A stretch of 64,000 bases of DNA from NCBI RefSeq assembly GCF_014236795.1, contig NZ_CP049017.1, positions 2,334,001 to 2,398,000 of the forward strand, in the 5' to 3' direction. The position numbers and the translations under genes were made by a program. Source of the stretch: Xanthomonas theicola (GTDB lineage Bacteria > Pseudomonadota > Gammaproteobacteria > Xanthomonadales > Xanthomonadaceae). The notes beneath the pieces are model-generated. The model was not told the DNA's origin. It ran no database searches and worked only from the letters and a program-made list of their open reading frames with translations. This document shows, one piece after another, positions 52,607 through 62,400 of this stretch (within the stretch, counting starts at the first letter, position 1; each line of letters opens with the position of its first letter).

Positions 52607-52718
52607 GCGGGCTCCCGGCGGGCCGGCGACGGCCGCGCGCTCGAATGAGGGAAAGGGCGGCGATTGTAGGATGAGAACCGGCCAAAATCAACCCGGCTGT
52701 GTCCTGTTTCCTTTGCAA

Positions 52719-53345
52719 TCAGCCAGTTGGCTGCTGCCGGAGCAATCCCGCGATCAGCCCGGCGTGGCGCTGTTGCTGCGGCAGGCGGCGCAACCGGCTG
52801 GCGACGAAGATCGCGCACATCTCGTCCACCGCGGTGCCGAAATCCTCGTTGACGATCACGTAGTCGAAATCGGCGTAATGCGACATCTCCTCGCGCGCCG
52901 CGGCCAGCCGCTGTGCGATCACCGCCTCGCTGTCCTGGCCGCGCTTGCGCATGCGCTGCTCCAGCGCCGCCCGCGACGGCGGCAGGATGAACACGCTGAC
53001 CACATCAGGAACCTTGGCGCGCACCTGGCGCGCGCCCTGCCAGTCGATCTCCAGCAGCACATCGCGGCCGGCCGCCAGCTGCGGCTCCACCGACTGCCGC
53101 GCCGTGCCCTTCCAGTCACCGTGGACGCGGGCGTACTCGAAGAAGTCGCCGGCATCGATCATGCGCTGGAATTGCTCGGCCGCCACGAAGTGGTAGTGCT
53201 CGGCGTGGCGTTCGCCCGGCCGCGGCGCGCGCGAGGTGAACGAGATCGACAGCGCAATCTGCGGATCGCGCGCCAGGGTGGCGTTGACGATGCTGCTTTT
53301 GCCGGCGCCGGAAGGCGCCGCGACGATGTAGAGAGTGCCACGCAT
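52719..53345 (-). CDS. gmk: Guanylate kinase
   Basis: Phosphorylates GMP to GDP. The 208 residues have the P-loop IVAAPSGAGKSSIVNATL, the GMP-binding TSRAPRPGERHAEHYHFV and VHGDWKGTARQSVEP, and LEIDWQGARQVRAK. It is the first gene of the gmk-rpoZ-spoT unit; the usual upstream neighbour is replaced by IS-rich DNA. Confidence 0.96.
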   Translation of the reverse strand: MRGTLYIVAAPSGAGKSSIVNATLARDPQIALSISFTSRAPRPGERHAEHYHFVAAEQFQRMIDAGDFFEYARVHGDWKGTARQSVEPQLAAGRDVLLEIDWQGARQVRAKVPDVVSVFILPPSRAALEQRMRKRGQDSEAVIAQRLAAAREEMSHYADFDYVIVNEDFGTAVDEMCAIFVASRLRRLPQQQRHAGLIAGLLRQQPTG

Positions 53346-53792
53346 CGCTCAGGTCTCGGCGTCGATGGAAGTCGGGCGGCGCACGATAGCAGCCTAGGGC
53401 CTCAGTAACCAGCCTGGAGCCGTAACCCATCTCATACCGCGCTCCCAAATGTATGAGGATATCCAAGCCTACCCCACTTCTGCAGAAGAAAGGTCTAGCC
53501 GAACATCATCTACACTATACCCGCATTCACCGCATATTCCCTGTAATCGTGAAAATCCACCGAATGCAAAATTAATCCTGATTATCCCTGATCCTCAGCC
53601 GCAGAAATTGCGAGCCCCTCGCAGAACTGGCCATAATCAAAGCTGGAAGCGCATCACGGCTGCGGGAAGTCGCGCCAGCACTTCGTGCAGGCAGAGCCTG
53701 AGGCTGAAACGACAGGAAGCTTCGGACAAGTCGCACCGCAAGCGGCCCATGCCTGAAAGCTGGCTGAGACTCAGGGCTGATCAGCAAATCAA
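53346..53792. other. No gene recognised
   Basis: About 450 bases with visibly lower GC than the surroundings (for example ATCATCTACACTATACCCGC). It must contain the gmk promoter near its left end. I find no supported frame, RNA gene or repeat. Confidence 0.5.
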
Positions 53793-54011
53793 TTAACATG
53801 GGCTCGCCATCACCTTGAGCTTATCTATGAAAGCATTCACATCGCCATGAATTTCCTCAAGTTTCATCACCATTGCCGCCTCTTCCCGGATCAACTGCAG
53901 ATGCGGATCGTTTTGTCTAAGATCGGCTAAGGAAGGTCTGAACAAGCCACCGATCCAAGCGGCGTGATCGGATGCGGCTGATTGACCGGCAAATGGATAC
54001 GCATATTTCAC
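53793..54011 (-). CDS. Small hypothetical protein
   Basis: A 72-residue frame starting with GTG (VKYAYPFAGQSAASDHAAWI), containing FRPSLADLRQNDPHLQLIREEAAMVMKLEEIHGD. The sequence looks protein-like and helical, with a normal composition, but I know no family and the ribosome-binding site is weak. It lies between gmk and the transposase remnants in lower-GC DNA, so it may be an acquired or truncated gene. Confidence 0.35.
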   Translation of the reverse strand: MKYAYPFAGQSAASDHAAWIGGLFRPSLADLRQNDPHLQLIREEAAMVMKLEEIHGDVNAFIDKLKVMASPC

Positions 54012-54025
54012 TCATTCAGGCCATT

Positions 54026-54449
54026 TCAGGCCGTAACCTGCGGAAACACCCCATCCTTTCCAGTTCGCAGGCACACCTTCCCCGTCATCGCCAACAACTG
54101 CCTGCGCGCCATCCATAGGTTCGACAACGCAAACAGCACGTTCAACTGCGCATCGTTCTTGGCCAGCCCCCGATAACGCACCTTCCGGTGACCGAACTGC
54201 CGCTTGATCACCCTGAACGGATGCTCCACCCGCGCCCGCACCTTGGCGATCAGGTGCTCGACGAGTTCGCTGAGAGTCTTCAACTCGCCCTCCGCCAGCG
54301 CCCTGATCCGGCTCCGCCGCTCGGCAATGTTCCAGCACACGCGCTTACCCTTCAGTTCCTCGCGCTTGTCCGCCCCGGTCTACCCCGCATCGGCGTAGAC
54401 CTCGCGCTCCTTGCCGTGCAGCAACTTCTCCGACTGCGTCACATCGGCC
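54026..54449 (-). pseudogene. IS5-family transposase C-terminal scrap
   Basis: The minus strand reads SEKLLHGKEREVYADAG, then TAG in place of Tyr, then TGADKREELKGKR and a C-terminus with [20 protein letters not shown] and [14 protein letters not shown]. This is about 130 codons of an IS5 transposase related to, but distinct from, the intact copy at 55228-56211. The 5' side is cut by the IS3 element that starts at about 54470. Confidence 0.8.
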
Positions 54450-54469
54450 GGGTTCTACCCCGTTATCAC
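54450..54469. repeat. Extra copy of the IS3 terminal sequence
   Basis: GGGTTCTACCCCGTTATCAC precedes the proper left end of the IS3 element (GGGTTCTACCCCGAAATCAC, 54470) in direct tandem. It equals the element's other end read outward, so it is a remnant of an earlier insertion or of an end-to-end joining event. Confidence 0.65.
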
Positions 54470-55163
54470 GGGTTCTACCCCGAAATCACGGCCGGTCGTG
54501 AAAGGGTGGAAAACTTCAAATCCTCTCTGTCAATCCTTCGCCGCATCCTTGGGTTGTGGCGCCGCTCGATGTATTGGAACACATCGGCTCTTGCCGCATC
54601 GAGTGTCGGATAGGTCATGCGGTAGATCCGTTCGCGCTTGAGCAGGCCAAAGAAGCCCTCGCATGCGGCGTTGTCTGCGCAGTGACCCACGGCGCTCATC
54701 GAGCACACCAGGGTGTTGGTCAGCAAATACGTCTGATAGTCACCGCTTCGAAACTGACTGCCTCTATCCGAATGCAAGATCACCGGTTCGTCGCCCTGTC
54801 GCTGCCATACAGCCGTCTGCACGGCCCGGATCACCATCTGCCGATCTTGCCGATGATGCATGGACCAGCCCACCACCCGATGGTCGAACAGGTCCAAGAC
54901 AACGCATAGATAGAGCTTGCCTTCCCCGGTCTTGATCTCGGTGATGTCGGTGACCCATTTGCTATCCGGCTCCAGAGCGGTGAAGTCCCGTTCCAGCCGG
55001 TTGCGCACGCCCGGCGGAGTGAGTGCCGGCCGGGCTCGCATCCCCCGACGCTTCGGGCGGGCCAACCTTGCAAGCCATCAACGGCCATCAACCGAGCCAC
55101 ACGGTTCAAGCCGACCCGCTGGCCTTCATCGGCCAGGTCTTCGTGCATTCGACCAGCACCTAG

Positions 55164-56325
55164 GGATGGTCTGAACAACTCCCTCTGATCCTGCGACAAT
55201 CGTACAAAGCCCAACAGGACAACGACGATGCAATTGTCTTTCGGCGACGCGGAGTACAACGGCAAGCGCAAGCAGACGCGGCGCGAAAGGTTGCTGGCCG
55301 AGATGGATCAGGTGGTGCCGTGGAAAGACCTGCTGGCGCTGATCGCGCCGCACTATCCGAAGTCGGGCCATCCGGGCCGTCAGCCGTACCCGCTGGAGAC
55401 AATGCTGCGCATCCACTTTCTGCAGCAGTGGTACGCACTGAGCGACCCGGGCGCGGAAGAAGCCTTGTACGACACGGCGTCGATGCGCCGTTTCGCCAGG
55501 ATCGGCGGGTTGGATGAGGTGCCGGACGAGACCACGATCCTCAACTTCCGCCGGTTGCTGGAGACGCACGATCTGGCGCGCACGCTGTTCAACCGGGTCA
55601 ACGCGCACCTATCGCGCAAGGGCCAGAGCCTGCGCGGCGGCACCATCGTGGACGCCACGATCATTGCCGCGCCCAGCTCGACCAAGAACAAGAACGGCGA
55701 GCGCGACCCGGAAATGCACCAGACCAAGAAGGGCAATCAGTACTACTTCGGGATGAAAGCGCACATCGGCGTGGACGATGAGTCCGGGCTGGTGCACCAC
55801 TTGGAATGCACGGCGGCCAACGCCGCAGATATCACCCAGGCGCACAAGCTGCTGCACGGCAAGGAAGACACGGTATGCGGCGACAGCGGCTACACCGGGC
55901 TGGCCAAGCGCGAGGAGATGGCGAGCAAGCGCAAGCTGCGCTATCTGATCGCGGAGAAGCCCTCGAAGCTGAAGCAGATCAAGAGCAAGCGCGAATTGAA
56001 GTGGGCACAGCGCTGGGAGCACGCCAAGGCCAGCCTGAGGGCGAAGGTGGAGCATCCGTTCCGGGTGATCAAGCGCCAGTTTGGCTACGTCAAGGTGCGC
56101 TATCGCGGCCTGGCGAAGAACACGGCGCAAGTGCTGACGCTGTTTGCGCTGTCGAACCTGTGGCTGAAGCGAAAGCAGTTGCTGCCTGTCGTGGGGAGGG
56201 TGTGCCTGTAATCCGGGAAATACCCCGGAAATGCGCCGGAAACGGCGAAAAACCGAGGGTCTGAGCGCCGTGGGCGTGGTCGATATGGCTTGCCTCATCC
56301 TCCGACCGCGTTGATCAGACTATCC
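55164..56325 (+). mobile_element. Complete IS5-family element nested in the IS3 orfB
   Basis: The 1162-bp element is bounded by inverted repeats GGATGGTCTGAACAAC (left) and GGATAGTCTGATCAAC (right, reversed). The tetranucleotide CTAG flanks it on both sides (55160-55163 and 56326-56329) as target-site duplication. It carries one intact transposase gene and may still be active. Confidence 0.9.
55228..56211 (+). CDS. IS5-family transposase (intact)
   Basis: A full-length 327-residue DDE transposase: N-terminal DUF772 part ([40 protein letters not shown]), first Asp in [34 protein letters not shown], second Asp in [17 protein letters not shown], and Glu in [26 protein letters not shown]. No frame damage is seen. 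It is the only transposase in the window that appears wholly intact. Confidence 0.95.
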   Translation: MQLSFGDAEYNGKRKQTRRERLLAEMDQVVPWKDLLALIAPHYPKSGHPGRQPYPLETMLRIHFLQQWYALSDPGAEEALYDTASMRRFARIGGLDEVPDETTILNFRRLLETHDLARTLFNRVNAHLSRKGQSLRGGTIVDATIIAAPSSTKNKNGERDPEMHQTKKGNQYYFGMKAHIGVDDESGLVHHLECTAANAADITQAHKLLHGKEDTVCGDSGYTGLAKREEMASKRKLRYLIAEKPSKLKQIKSKRELKWAQRWEHAKASLRAKVEHPFRVIKRQFGYVKVRYRGLAKNTAQVLTLFALSNLWLKRKQLLPVVGRVCL

Positions 56326-56508
56326 CTAGCGTGCACCGGCTATCCTCGTGCAGTTCACGGATGCGGCATGATAGGCGCTCGTTCTCGCGCTGGCGGGCAC
56401 TCGGCAAGCGCCGGCTCCAACCGTAATAACCACTGGCCGACACCCGCAGGCAACGGCACATCAGCCGGATCGGAAACGCATGGCGGCAACGTTCGATCAC
56501 CTGATACC

Positions 56509-56802
56509 TCAGGATGATCCCTTGGCAAAGAACGTCGCCGCTTCGCGCAAAAAATCCCGTTCCTTCTTCACCCGCGCCAGTTCACGCTTCAGACGCACCA
56601 GCTCCTCATCGCGTGGTGTGCCCGCGCCAGCAAAGGCACCGTTGCCTCGGCTTGTGGCCTCACGCTTCCAGCGGGTCAACAGGTTGTCACGGATACCCAG
56701 CTCCCGAGCCACCTGTGCACAACTGACGCCCGGCTGGCTAGCTTGTTCAAGCGCACCACGCTTGAACTCCACACTGAACTTTCTTCGCTTCGACATGAAC
56801 AC
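56509..56802 (-). CDS. IS3-family orfA (HTH protein)
   Basis: A 97-residue protein beginning [20 protein letters not shown] with the [27 protein letters not shown] and a leucine-zipper-like end ([30 protein letters not shown]). It is intact, but the partner orfB is destroyed, so no functional transposase can be made from this copy. Confidence 0.9.
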   Translation of the reverse strand: MFMSKRRKFSVEFKRGALEQASQPGVSCAQVARELGIRDNLLTRWKREATSRGNGAFAGAGTPRDEELVRLKRELARVKKERDFLREAATFFAKGSS

Positions 56803-56858
56803 TCCTCATCGGCCGCATCGGCCTTCTCGTCAGTGTCCGTGATAACGGGGTAGAACCC

Positions 56859-57958
56859 TAGCCGTATTGCCCCTGCTCGTTCGGCCTCAGCTGCTGCATC
56901 GTCGGACCGGTGAGGCCTTCAGCCTCCTTTGTCCGCTGGGTGGCGAGTTCCACCGCCTGCAAGTTGTTCTCCTGGGCGTTGAGGTCGATGCCCGCAGCCC
57001 GGTAGCGGTGCAAAAGCTCGTTATGCTCCATCTGCGCCGCCGTCGGTGCGGGGCGAGCCTCAATGGCCGCCAGGGTTTCCTGGGCGCGCTCCAGAGACGG
57101 CTGGCGCATCTGGTTGGTGAGTTCCAGTTCCACCGCCAGGTTGCCAGTGGCCACCCCGTCCTTCCCGGCCCATTGCCCAGCCTCGTTCCGCTGGTAGACC
57201 TGGCCGTCATGGCCTTGCACTTGGTCAGGCTTGGCCCAAGCATTCTCGACCGCGGCCGGCACCCCCACGCCGTAGTCCTGCCCGCGCTGGGCGGCATGGC
57301 TCTCCAGGTAGGCCTGGGCAATGGCCTCGCTGCCGGTGGCGATGTTGTTCTCGATGCGCGCCAGGGCTTCCTGGTTCAGGCGCTGCGTCTGCTCTGGGGT
57401 AGCGATCTGCGGTGTGTAGGCCCCTTGGTCGTTGGCGCCGGTCACGCTGGTCTTAACCTGGCGCTCCCAGGACTCGGTTGTCGGATTGCGATGCCAGTTA
57501 TGATTGTCGAGGCCCGTCCGGTCATCGGCCTCGGCCGGGAGGTTGAACGGATCCTGCGGCGGGGGCGCGTTGCCCAGCGCGAACTCGGCGGCCTTGGCAT
57601 TCGCCATGGCGCCCAGCTCCTGAGACTTGATGCAGCTGGCTCCCACAGGCGCCTGTGGGGGGTGTCGCGTCCATCGGACGCACGTTCGAACGCGCCTTGG
57701 CGCTCCCAATCCCGCCCATTGAACTGCCACTCCACCCCCGCCTTGTCGGTCTGGTGGAAGATGTCGCGGTTTTTTTGAGGTCAACGGCCTTGTCGAAGGC
57801 TTTGCTCATCAAGACAGCGTCGCCGACCACCAAAGCCGCGGGCACAAACCCACTGCTGCTGCCCAGCGCGGCCGCCGTGGACGCACTGCCGGCCCAGCCG
57901 CCCGCGTTGCGCTCAATGGCGTGCTGAACCTCCGACTGCGCGGCCATGGTGTTGCCCT
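56859..57958 (-). pseudogene. Large effector-like protein, fragment with two homopolymer frameshifts
   Basis: Reading with corrections gives about 365 codons: [49 protein letters not shown], then a shift at a run of seven A (57770-57776), then VEWQFNGRDWERQGAFERAS, a shift at a run of six C (57657-57662), then GAMANAKAAEFALGNAPPPQDPFNL, HNWHRNPTTESWERQVKTSV and a helical C-terminal part. The 5' end is cut by an IS630 scrap and the 3' end by the IS3 element at 56858. Composition and layout recall the large XVIPCD-tailed toxins of the Xanthomonas killing system, but the tail is absent; assignment is tentative. Confidence 0.45.
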
Positions 57959-58600
57959 GTAGTGCCATGGCGGACATAGTCATGGGTGATGCCTTCGACA
58001 TAACCCAGTCCCATGGGCAAGACCGGTTGGGTTCGCTGCAGCGCTTGGCACTGGCTTTTTTCATCCACGCACAGCACCAGGGCGTTGGTTGGAGGACTCA
58101 GGTACAGCCCGACGATATCGCACACCTTCTCCACGAAGTACGGATCGTTGGAGAGCTTGAAACGCTTGCTGCGATGCGGCTGTAAGCCAAAGAGGTTGAA
58201 GTAGCGCGCCACCTGGCTCTTGGAAATACCGCTGACGCGTGAGGCGGCACGCACGCTCCAATGCGTGGCCGCCTCGGGCGGACTACTCAGAACCTGATTG
58301 AGCAAAGCCGCCACGGCTTCATCGCCATCCCATGCTCGGCGAAGCGTTTCTTCCAATGCGCGACCATGGGCGCGCTGATGCCGCACTGCTGGGCGATCTG
58401 CGCATTGGTAGTTCCCTCGGCAGCTAGCAAGACGATGCGCGCGCGCCGTACCAGCGAATGTGGCAGCAAGCGCGAACGGCTCATCGATTGCAGTTGGACG
58501 CGCTCCTGTTGGGAAGGCGCTATGCCGATGCCGGGATGGGCCATGAGATCTCCTATGGCCATGACGATATCTACAAGACCCAAAAATTGATGATAAGTTT
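57959..58600 (-). pseudogene. IS630-family transposase remnant
   Basis: From ATG 58544: [48 protein letters not shown] and [10 protein letters not shown] in one frame; after a frameshift near 58330, [42 protein letters not shown] and [24 protein letters not shown], ending at HDYVRHGTT where the effector-like fragment begins. The second half of the catalytic domain is missing. Confidence 0.8.
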
Positions 58601-58620
58601 CTTGAGGGACAGAACACTAA

Positions 58621-58997
58621 GGGGCAATCGGATGTTCTCCGATCGGCCCCCGGCCGCGTTGCCGCCGGGGGCCGGTCCAGGCCGCCCGACTGCACGCGCG
58701 CCGCATACGGCACACCGACAGTCGCGCGCGGATGCACACGGCTGGCGTCGTCAACCGCCCGATTGCCGACGCGCGTCCTCGTTCCTGTTTGCGACGCATG
58801 CCGCAGTCCCGCCGCGGCTCTCGCGACAGCGTCGGCAAGCCCTGGGTGCAGCCGCGGTGAACCGCGGATCGGGACGGCGCATCCACGGCGGCGGCCCATG
58901 CGTACATGCGCAGTTGCCGGCGGCGCCACCAGCGTCATGCACCCGTTGCCGACATGTCCATGCGGCATGCTCCCCGCTCTTTTCGCAGGTACCGCCC
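58621..58997. other. No gene recognised
   Basis: About 375 GC-rich bases between the IS630 remnant and the esterase gene. The open frames here are products of base composition. The promoter of the esterase gene should lie in the right half; no clear -10/-35 pair was found. Confidence 0.5.
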
Positions 58998-59894
58998 ATG
59001 TCCGGCCCTTCGCCATTGCCACCTCGCTGGCCCAGCCGCCTGCTGGTCGCGCTGTCCTCGCTGCTGGTCTCCGCGTGCAGCAGCGTGTTCTTCAGCGGCC
59101 TCAACGCCGGTTCCGCGCGCCACGGAGTGAGCGAACAGCGCGGCATCGTGTTCGATGCCGCGCACGGCTTGCAGTTGGATGTCTACCGCCCGGCCGCAGC
59201 GCACGACGCGCCGGTGGTGGTGTTCTTCCACGGTGGCACCTGGAAGACCGGCAACCGCCAGCGGTACCGCTGGGCCGGCGAAGCGCTGGCGCGGCATGGC
59301 GTGGTCGCGATCGTGCCGGATTACCGCAAATACCCGCAGGCGACCCTGGACGGCTTCATGCGCGACGCCGCCGCCGCGGTGGCCTGGAGCCGGCGCCATG
59401 CCGCCGAACACGGCGGCGACCCGCGCCGGCTGGTGCTGATGGGCCACTCCGCCGGTGCGCACATGGCCGCGCTGCTGGCCACCGACGGCCGCTGGCTGCA
59501 GACGCAGGGCCTGTCGCCACGGCAGCTGTGCGGCCTGGTCGGCCTGGCCGGTCCTTACGACTTCCTGCCGCTGACCGATCCCGACCTGATCGGCATGTTC
59601 GGCCGCGACCCGACGCAGCAGCGGCACTCGCAGCCGGTGGCGTTCGTCGACGGAGACGAACCGCCGGCGCTGCTGCTGCACGGCGACGCCGACCGCGTGG
59701 TCGAGCCGCGCAACAGCCGGTCGCTGCAGGCCGCGTTGCAACGCGCCGGCGTGCCCGCCGAACTGAAGACCTATCCCGGGGTCGGCCACCTGCGCCTGGT
59801 CCTGGCGCTGCGCAAGGACGCCCCGGCGCTGCCGGTCATGGCCGACAGCATCGCCTTCGTGCGCCAGTGCCCGGCACGCGCGGCGCCGCCCTGA
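58998..59894 (+). CDS. Alpha/beta-hydrolase (esterase-like) lipoprotein
   Basis: A 298-residue protein. ATG 58998 opens a lipoprotein signal peptide ([13 protein letters not shown], lipobox Cys at about 26). The catalytic domain is of the BD-FAE/carboxylesterase type: oxyanion motif [13 protein letters not shown], nucleophile elbow [16 protein letters not shown], acid in [13 protein letters not shown] and His in [26 protein letters not shown] before it is the usual N-terminal strand. It probably acts on ester substrates in the periplasm or at the outer membrane; the natural substrate is unknown. Confidence 0.88.
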   Translation: MSGPSPLPPRWPSRLLVALSSLLVSACSSVFFSGLNAGSARHGVSEQRGIVFDAAHGLQLDVYRPAAAHDAPVVVFFHGGTWKTGNRQRYRWAGEALARHGVVAIVPDYRKYPQATLDGFMRDAAAAVAWSRRHAAEHGGDPRRLVLMGHSAGAHMAALLATDGRWLQTQGLSPRQLCGLVGLAGPYDFLPLTDPDLIGMFGRDPTQQRHSQPVAFVDGDEPPALLLHGDADRVVEPRNSRSLQAALQRAGVPAELKTYPGVGHLRLVLALRKDAPALPVMADSIAFVRQCPARAAPP

Positions 59895-59950
59895 GCCGGC
59901 GCGGCCCACGGCGGATCGCCTGTCCCGCGGACTGGCCGCGCCTAGTCGGC

Positions 59951-60637
59951 CTAGCGGCTGCCGAGCAGTTCGAACGGGCCGCCCTGCTGCAGCGCGCGCT
60001 GGTAGGCCGGGCGCTGCTCAATGCGCTGTACGAACCCGGCCAGGTTCGGATAGGCCTGCAGGCCGGCGCGCGCCGCGGCAGCCTGGACCGGGAAGCTCAT
60101 CTGCACATCGGCAGCGGTGAAACGGTCGCCGGCGAACCAGCCGCTGGCCGCCAGTTCGCACTCCATCCAATCCAGGTGCAATTTCAGTTGCGGGCCGACG
60201 AAGCCCTTCATCGCCTGGTCGACGATGGCGCGAGCGATCGGCCGCGCGAAGAACGGCATCTTCGCCGAGCGGATCCGCCCGAACACCAGGCTCATCAGCA
60301 GCGGTGGCATCGCCGAGCCCTCGGCGTAATGCATCCAGTAGCGGTAGCGCAGGCGTTCAGGCGCATCCAGCGGCTGCGGCGACGGCGACAGCGCGCGCTC
60401 GGTGTCGTAGCGCTCCACCAGATAATCGAGGATCGCGCCGGATTCGGCCAGCACATGGCCATCGTCGACCAGCACCGGCGACTTGCCCAGCGGATGGATC
60501 GCGTGCAGCTCCGGTGGCGCCAGCATGGTCTTGCGGTCGCGCTGGTACTTGGTCACCTGGTAGGGCAGCGCCAGTTCCTCCAACAGCCACAGCACGCGCT
60601 GGGAACGGGACTGGTTGAGGTGATGGACGGTGATCAT
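59951..60637 (-). CDS. Glutathione S-transferase family protein
   Basis: The 228 residues start MITVHHLNQSRSQRVLWLLEELALPYQV, with the thioredoxin-fold N-terminal domain and the glutathione-binding LGKSPVLVDDGHVLAESGAILDYLVERY. The C-terminal helical domain includes GWFAGDRFTAADVQMSFPV. It resembles the bacterial GST branch seen also in yeast Gtt1. I start at ATG 60637 rather than further upstream on the basis of the conserved N-terminus. It is a single gene. Confidence 0.9.
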   Translation of the reverse strand: MITVHHLNQSRSQRVLWLLEELALPYQVTKYQRDRKTMLAPPELHAIHPLGKSPVLVDDGHVLAESGAILDYLVERYDTERALSPSPQPLDAPERLRYRYWMHYAEGSAMPPLLMSLVFGRIRSAKMPFFARPIARAIVDQAMKGFVGPQLKLHLDWMECELAASGWFAGDRFTAADVQMSFPVQAAAARAGLQAYPNLAGFVQRIEQRPAYQRALQQGGPFELLGSR

Positions 60638-60776
60638 GACAGCGGTTCCGGGAGCGCGGGGCCGCCGATGGTAGCCGGGACCAGGCGATGGGCGTGCATG
60701 CGCCGCGTCGGCAGCGCCATCGGCACCTGCCGCCGATGCGGGCCGGGCTGGCCTTGATGGCGGACGACGCACGAAC

Positions 60777-60807
60777 GAAAACGCCGGAAGCTTGCGCTTC
60801 CGGCGTT
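60777..60807 (-). terminator. Intrinsic terminator of the cold-shock gene
   Basis: AACGCCGGAAG and CTTCCGGCGTT form an 11-bp stem (60780-60807); on the minus strand it is followed by TTTCGTTCG. It lies about 30 bases after the cold-shock stop codon. Confidence 0.8.
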
Positions 60808-60837
60808 GGCGACTTTAGCAGTAGCGGGCGTCTGGAT

Positions 60838-61047
60838 TCAGACGGCCTGCACCTGGTCGGCCTGCATGCCCTTCTGGCCCTGGACGGCGACGAAGGTCAC
60901 CTTCTGGCCTTCCTGCAGCGACTTGAAGCCGGTGCCCTGGATCGCGCGGAAGTGAACGAACAGGTCGGGGCCGCTTTCCGGGGTGATGAAGCCGAAGCCC
61001 TTGGCATCGTTGAACCACTTCACGGTACCGCATTGACGATCAGACAT
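60838..61047 (-). CDS. Cold-shock protein (CspA family)
   Basis: A 69-residue single OB-fold protein with both RNA-binding motifs: [19 protein letters not shown] (RNP1, KGFGFI) and DLFVHFRAI (RNP2, LFVHF). AGGAGTTAGTAA before the ATG is a strong ribosome-binding site. It binds single-stranded RNA/DNA as an RNA chaperone. The 5' side includes an A-rich stretch (GAAGAAAAAATCG on the plus strand near 61073) suggesting a leader, but its length is unknown. Confidence 0.95.
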   Translation of the reverse strand: MSDRQCGTVKWFNDAKGFGFITPESGPDLFVHFRAIQGTGFKSLQEGQKVTFVAVQGQKGMQADQVQAV

Positions 61048-61485
61048 TTACTAACTCCTGAAACATTTGTATTGAAGAAAAAATCGCAGCCACCGGGTAT
61101 CGGGGCCGAGACTGAGTTGCAGGCGTTGGTAAAGCGGAACGATGAAGCGGATCGCGAGATCAACTGCACCAGGCCACGATTCACGGTGACCCTAGCAAAC
61201 ACAGTGGGATGCACCATACGCGGGTCACTCCCAAAAAGCGACAGGTTTGTGTAGACAAACCAGGATCACCCACAAAGAAGCTGAACCTAGCCATAAAGTT
61301 CCGGCTGGCGCGGCCACTGACCCTTAGTTGCAGCGACAATTGCGCAGATCGGCCGGATCCTCGCCCAGCGCAATGGCGGCGATGCGCAGGACGCACCCCG
61401 GGCATGACCACCCCGGCTGCCTCTCCGTACTGCCCGAGCCCGCCCGCCGGACGCCCTGCCCGCTCATCCATCCTTGGCGATGAGA
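61048..61485. other. No gene recognised
   Basis: About 440 bases upstream of the cold-shock gene. The part nearest to it presumably holds promoter and leader. The remainder shows no frame, repeat or RNA gene that I can support. Confidence 0.5.
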
Positions 61486-61910
61486 TCACCGAAAAATGAT
61501 CAGCGCCTGGGACCAGCAGGTGGAGAACTTCTTGTCGGCGTCCAGGCCTTGCGGATCGAAGACCGACAGTTGCCGTCGGCGGCCACGAAAGTTTGCAGGT
61601 CGACGACCGCCTTACGCTGCATTTCGAACACCTGCCCCATCGAGGTGACGTCGCCGGACAGCTCTTCGCGCCAGTCCTGGCTCTGGCCATGCACCAGATC
61701 GCGCAGGACGAGCCCATTCAGGGAGGTGGTCCGGTATGCCTTCTCGACCTTGTTGCGATAGTCCGGCGCGGTGCATGCCGCTGCGGACGGCTGGGAGTCG
61801 ACCAGATCGTTCTGGTAGGCGGCCCACTGGACCTCCTTCCCGGACAGCTTGTATTCCGTGAAGCCGCCGCAGACGAACGTCTTGTCCTGCGCGCGGCACG
61901 GCAGCGGATC
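61486..61910 (-). pseudogene. 3' part of a secreted protein gene, frameshifted
   Basis: The minus strand reads CRAQDKTFVCGGFTEYKLSG (probably just after a signal cleavage site), KEVQWAAYQNDLVDSQPSAAAC, YRNKVEKAYRTTSLNGLVLRDL, SGDVTSMGQVFEMQRKAVVDLQTFVAADGNC; a frame change near 61555 leads to DPQGLDADKKFSTCWSQALI and a stop at 61486. Four cysteines suggest a periplasmic or exported product. The N-terminal signal is missing, since at about 61910 the sequence is that of an RluA-type gene. No family is recognised. Confidence 0.5.
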
Positions 61911-62374
61911 GATGAACAGCACCAGTCCGGCGGTCGCGCGGTCCAGGCGGTGCAGCGGCACCAGCGCCGGGTTGCCCAGCCGCGCCACCAGCCGTGCCAG
62001 CAAGGTCTCGCTGACGTAGCGCCCGGACGGATCACCGGCAGCTCGTGCGGTTTGTCGGCCACCAGCAGATGCGCATCGGCATGGACGATCCGCTCCTCCC
62101 CGGCGACCGGCGCCTCGTCGACGACCTCGCGGAAGTAACGCACCTCCAGCCCGACCCGGTATGGCAACGACGCCGGCAGCGGTTGCCCGCGCAGGTCCTG
62201 CACGCGGCCGCGCACGCAACGGTCCTGCCATTGCGCCCGCGACACCTGCGGGAAGCGCGCGCGCAATCCGTCCAGCAGCGTCGGCCACGGCCCCGGCGAC
62301 AACTGCCAGCGGCTCGGGGCCGGAACGAACGCAGAAGGGGGGGGCGGGGATCGGACATCGCCACGCATTATCAT
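61911..62374 (-). pseudogene. RluA-type pseudouridine synthase, truncated and frameshifted
   Basis: From ATG 62374 or 62368: WPTLLDGLRARFPQVSRAQW, VRGRVQDLRGQPLPASLPYRVG, YFREVVDEAPVAGEERIVHAD and HLLVADKPHELPV; after a one-base insertion near 62030 the next frame gives SGRYVSETLLARLVARLGN and VPLHRLDRATAGLVLF, with the catalytic Asp in HRLDRATAGL. The catalytic domain ends there abruptly and joins the secreted-protein fragment at about 61910. In intact homologues another 100 or more residues follow. Confidence 0.75.
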
Positions 62375-62400
62375 GGCCGCCCTTTGATCCGGGTAGCCGC

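Larger units (their letters stand above)
54475..56500 (-). pseudogene. IS3 orfB, split by the nested IS5 and frameshifted
   Basis: The 5' part (56500 down to 56330) encodes [25 protein letters not shown] and [14 protein letters not shown]. If the IS5 element and one CTAG copy are removed, the frame continues exactly as [20 protein letters not shown] (from 55159). Another frame change near 55066 leads into [51 protein letters not shown] (catalytic Asp), [13 protein letters not shown] (second Asp) and [17 protein letters not shown] (Glu), to the stop at 54475. So the gene was already broken or broke again after the insertion. Confidence 0.85.
54470..56858 (-). mobile_element. IS3-family element, itself interrupted by an IS5 element
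   Basis: Terminal inverted repeats are GGGTTCTACCCCGAAATCACGG at the left and, reversed at the right (ending 56858), GGGTTCTACCCCGTTATCACGG. Without the nested element its length would be about 1.22 kb, normal for IS3. It contains orfA, and orfB split in two. Confidence 0.85.

Noticed and set aside
58458..58997. N-terminal extension of the esterase frame
   Set aside because: The extension begins inside IS630 DNA and lacks protein character, whereas ATG 58998 starts a proper lipoprotein signal peptide.
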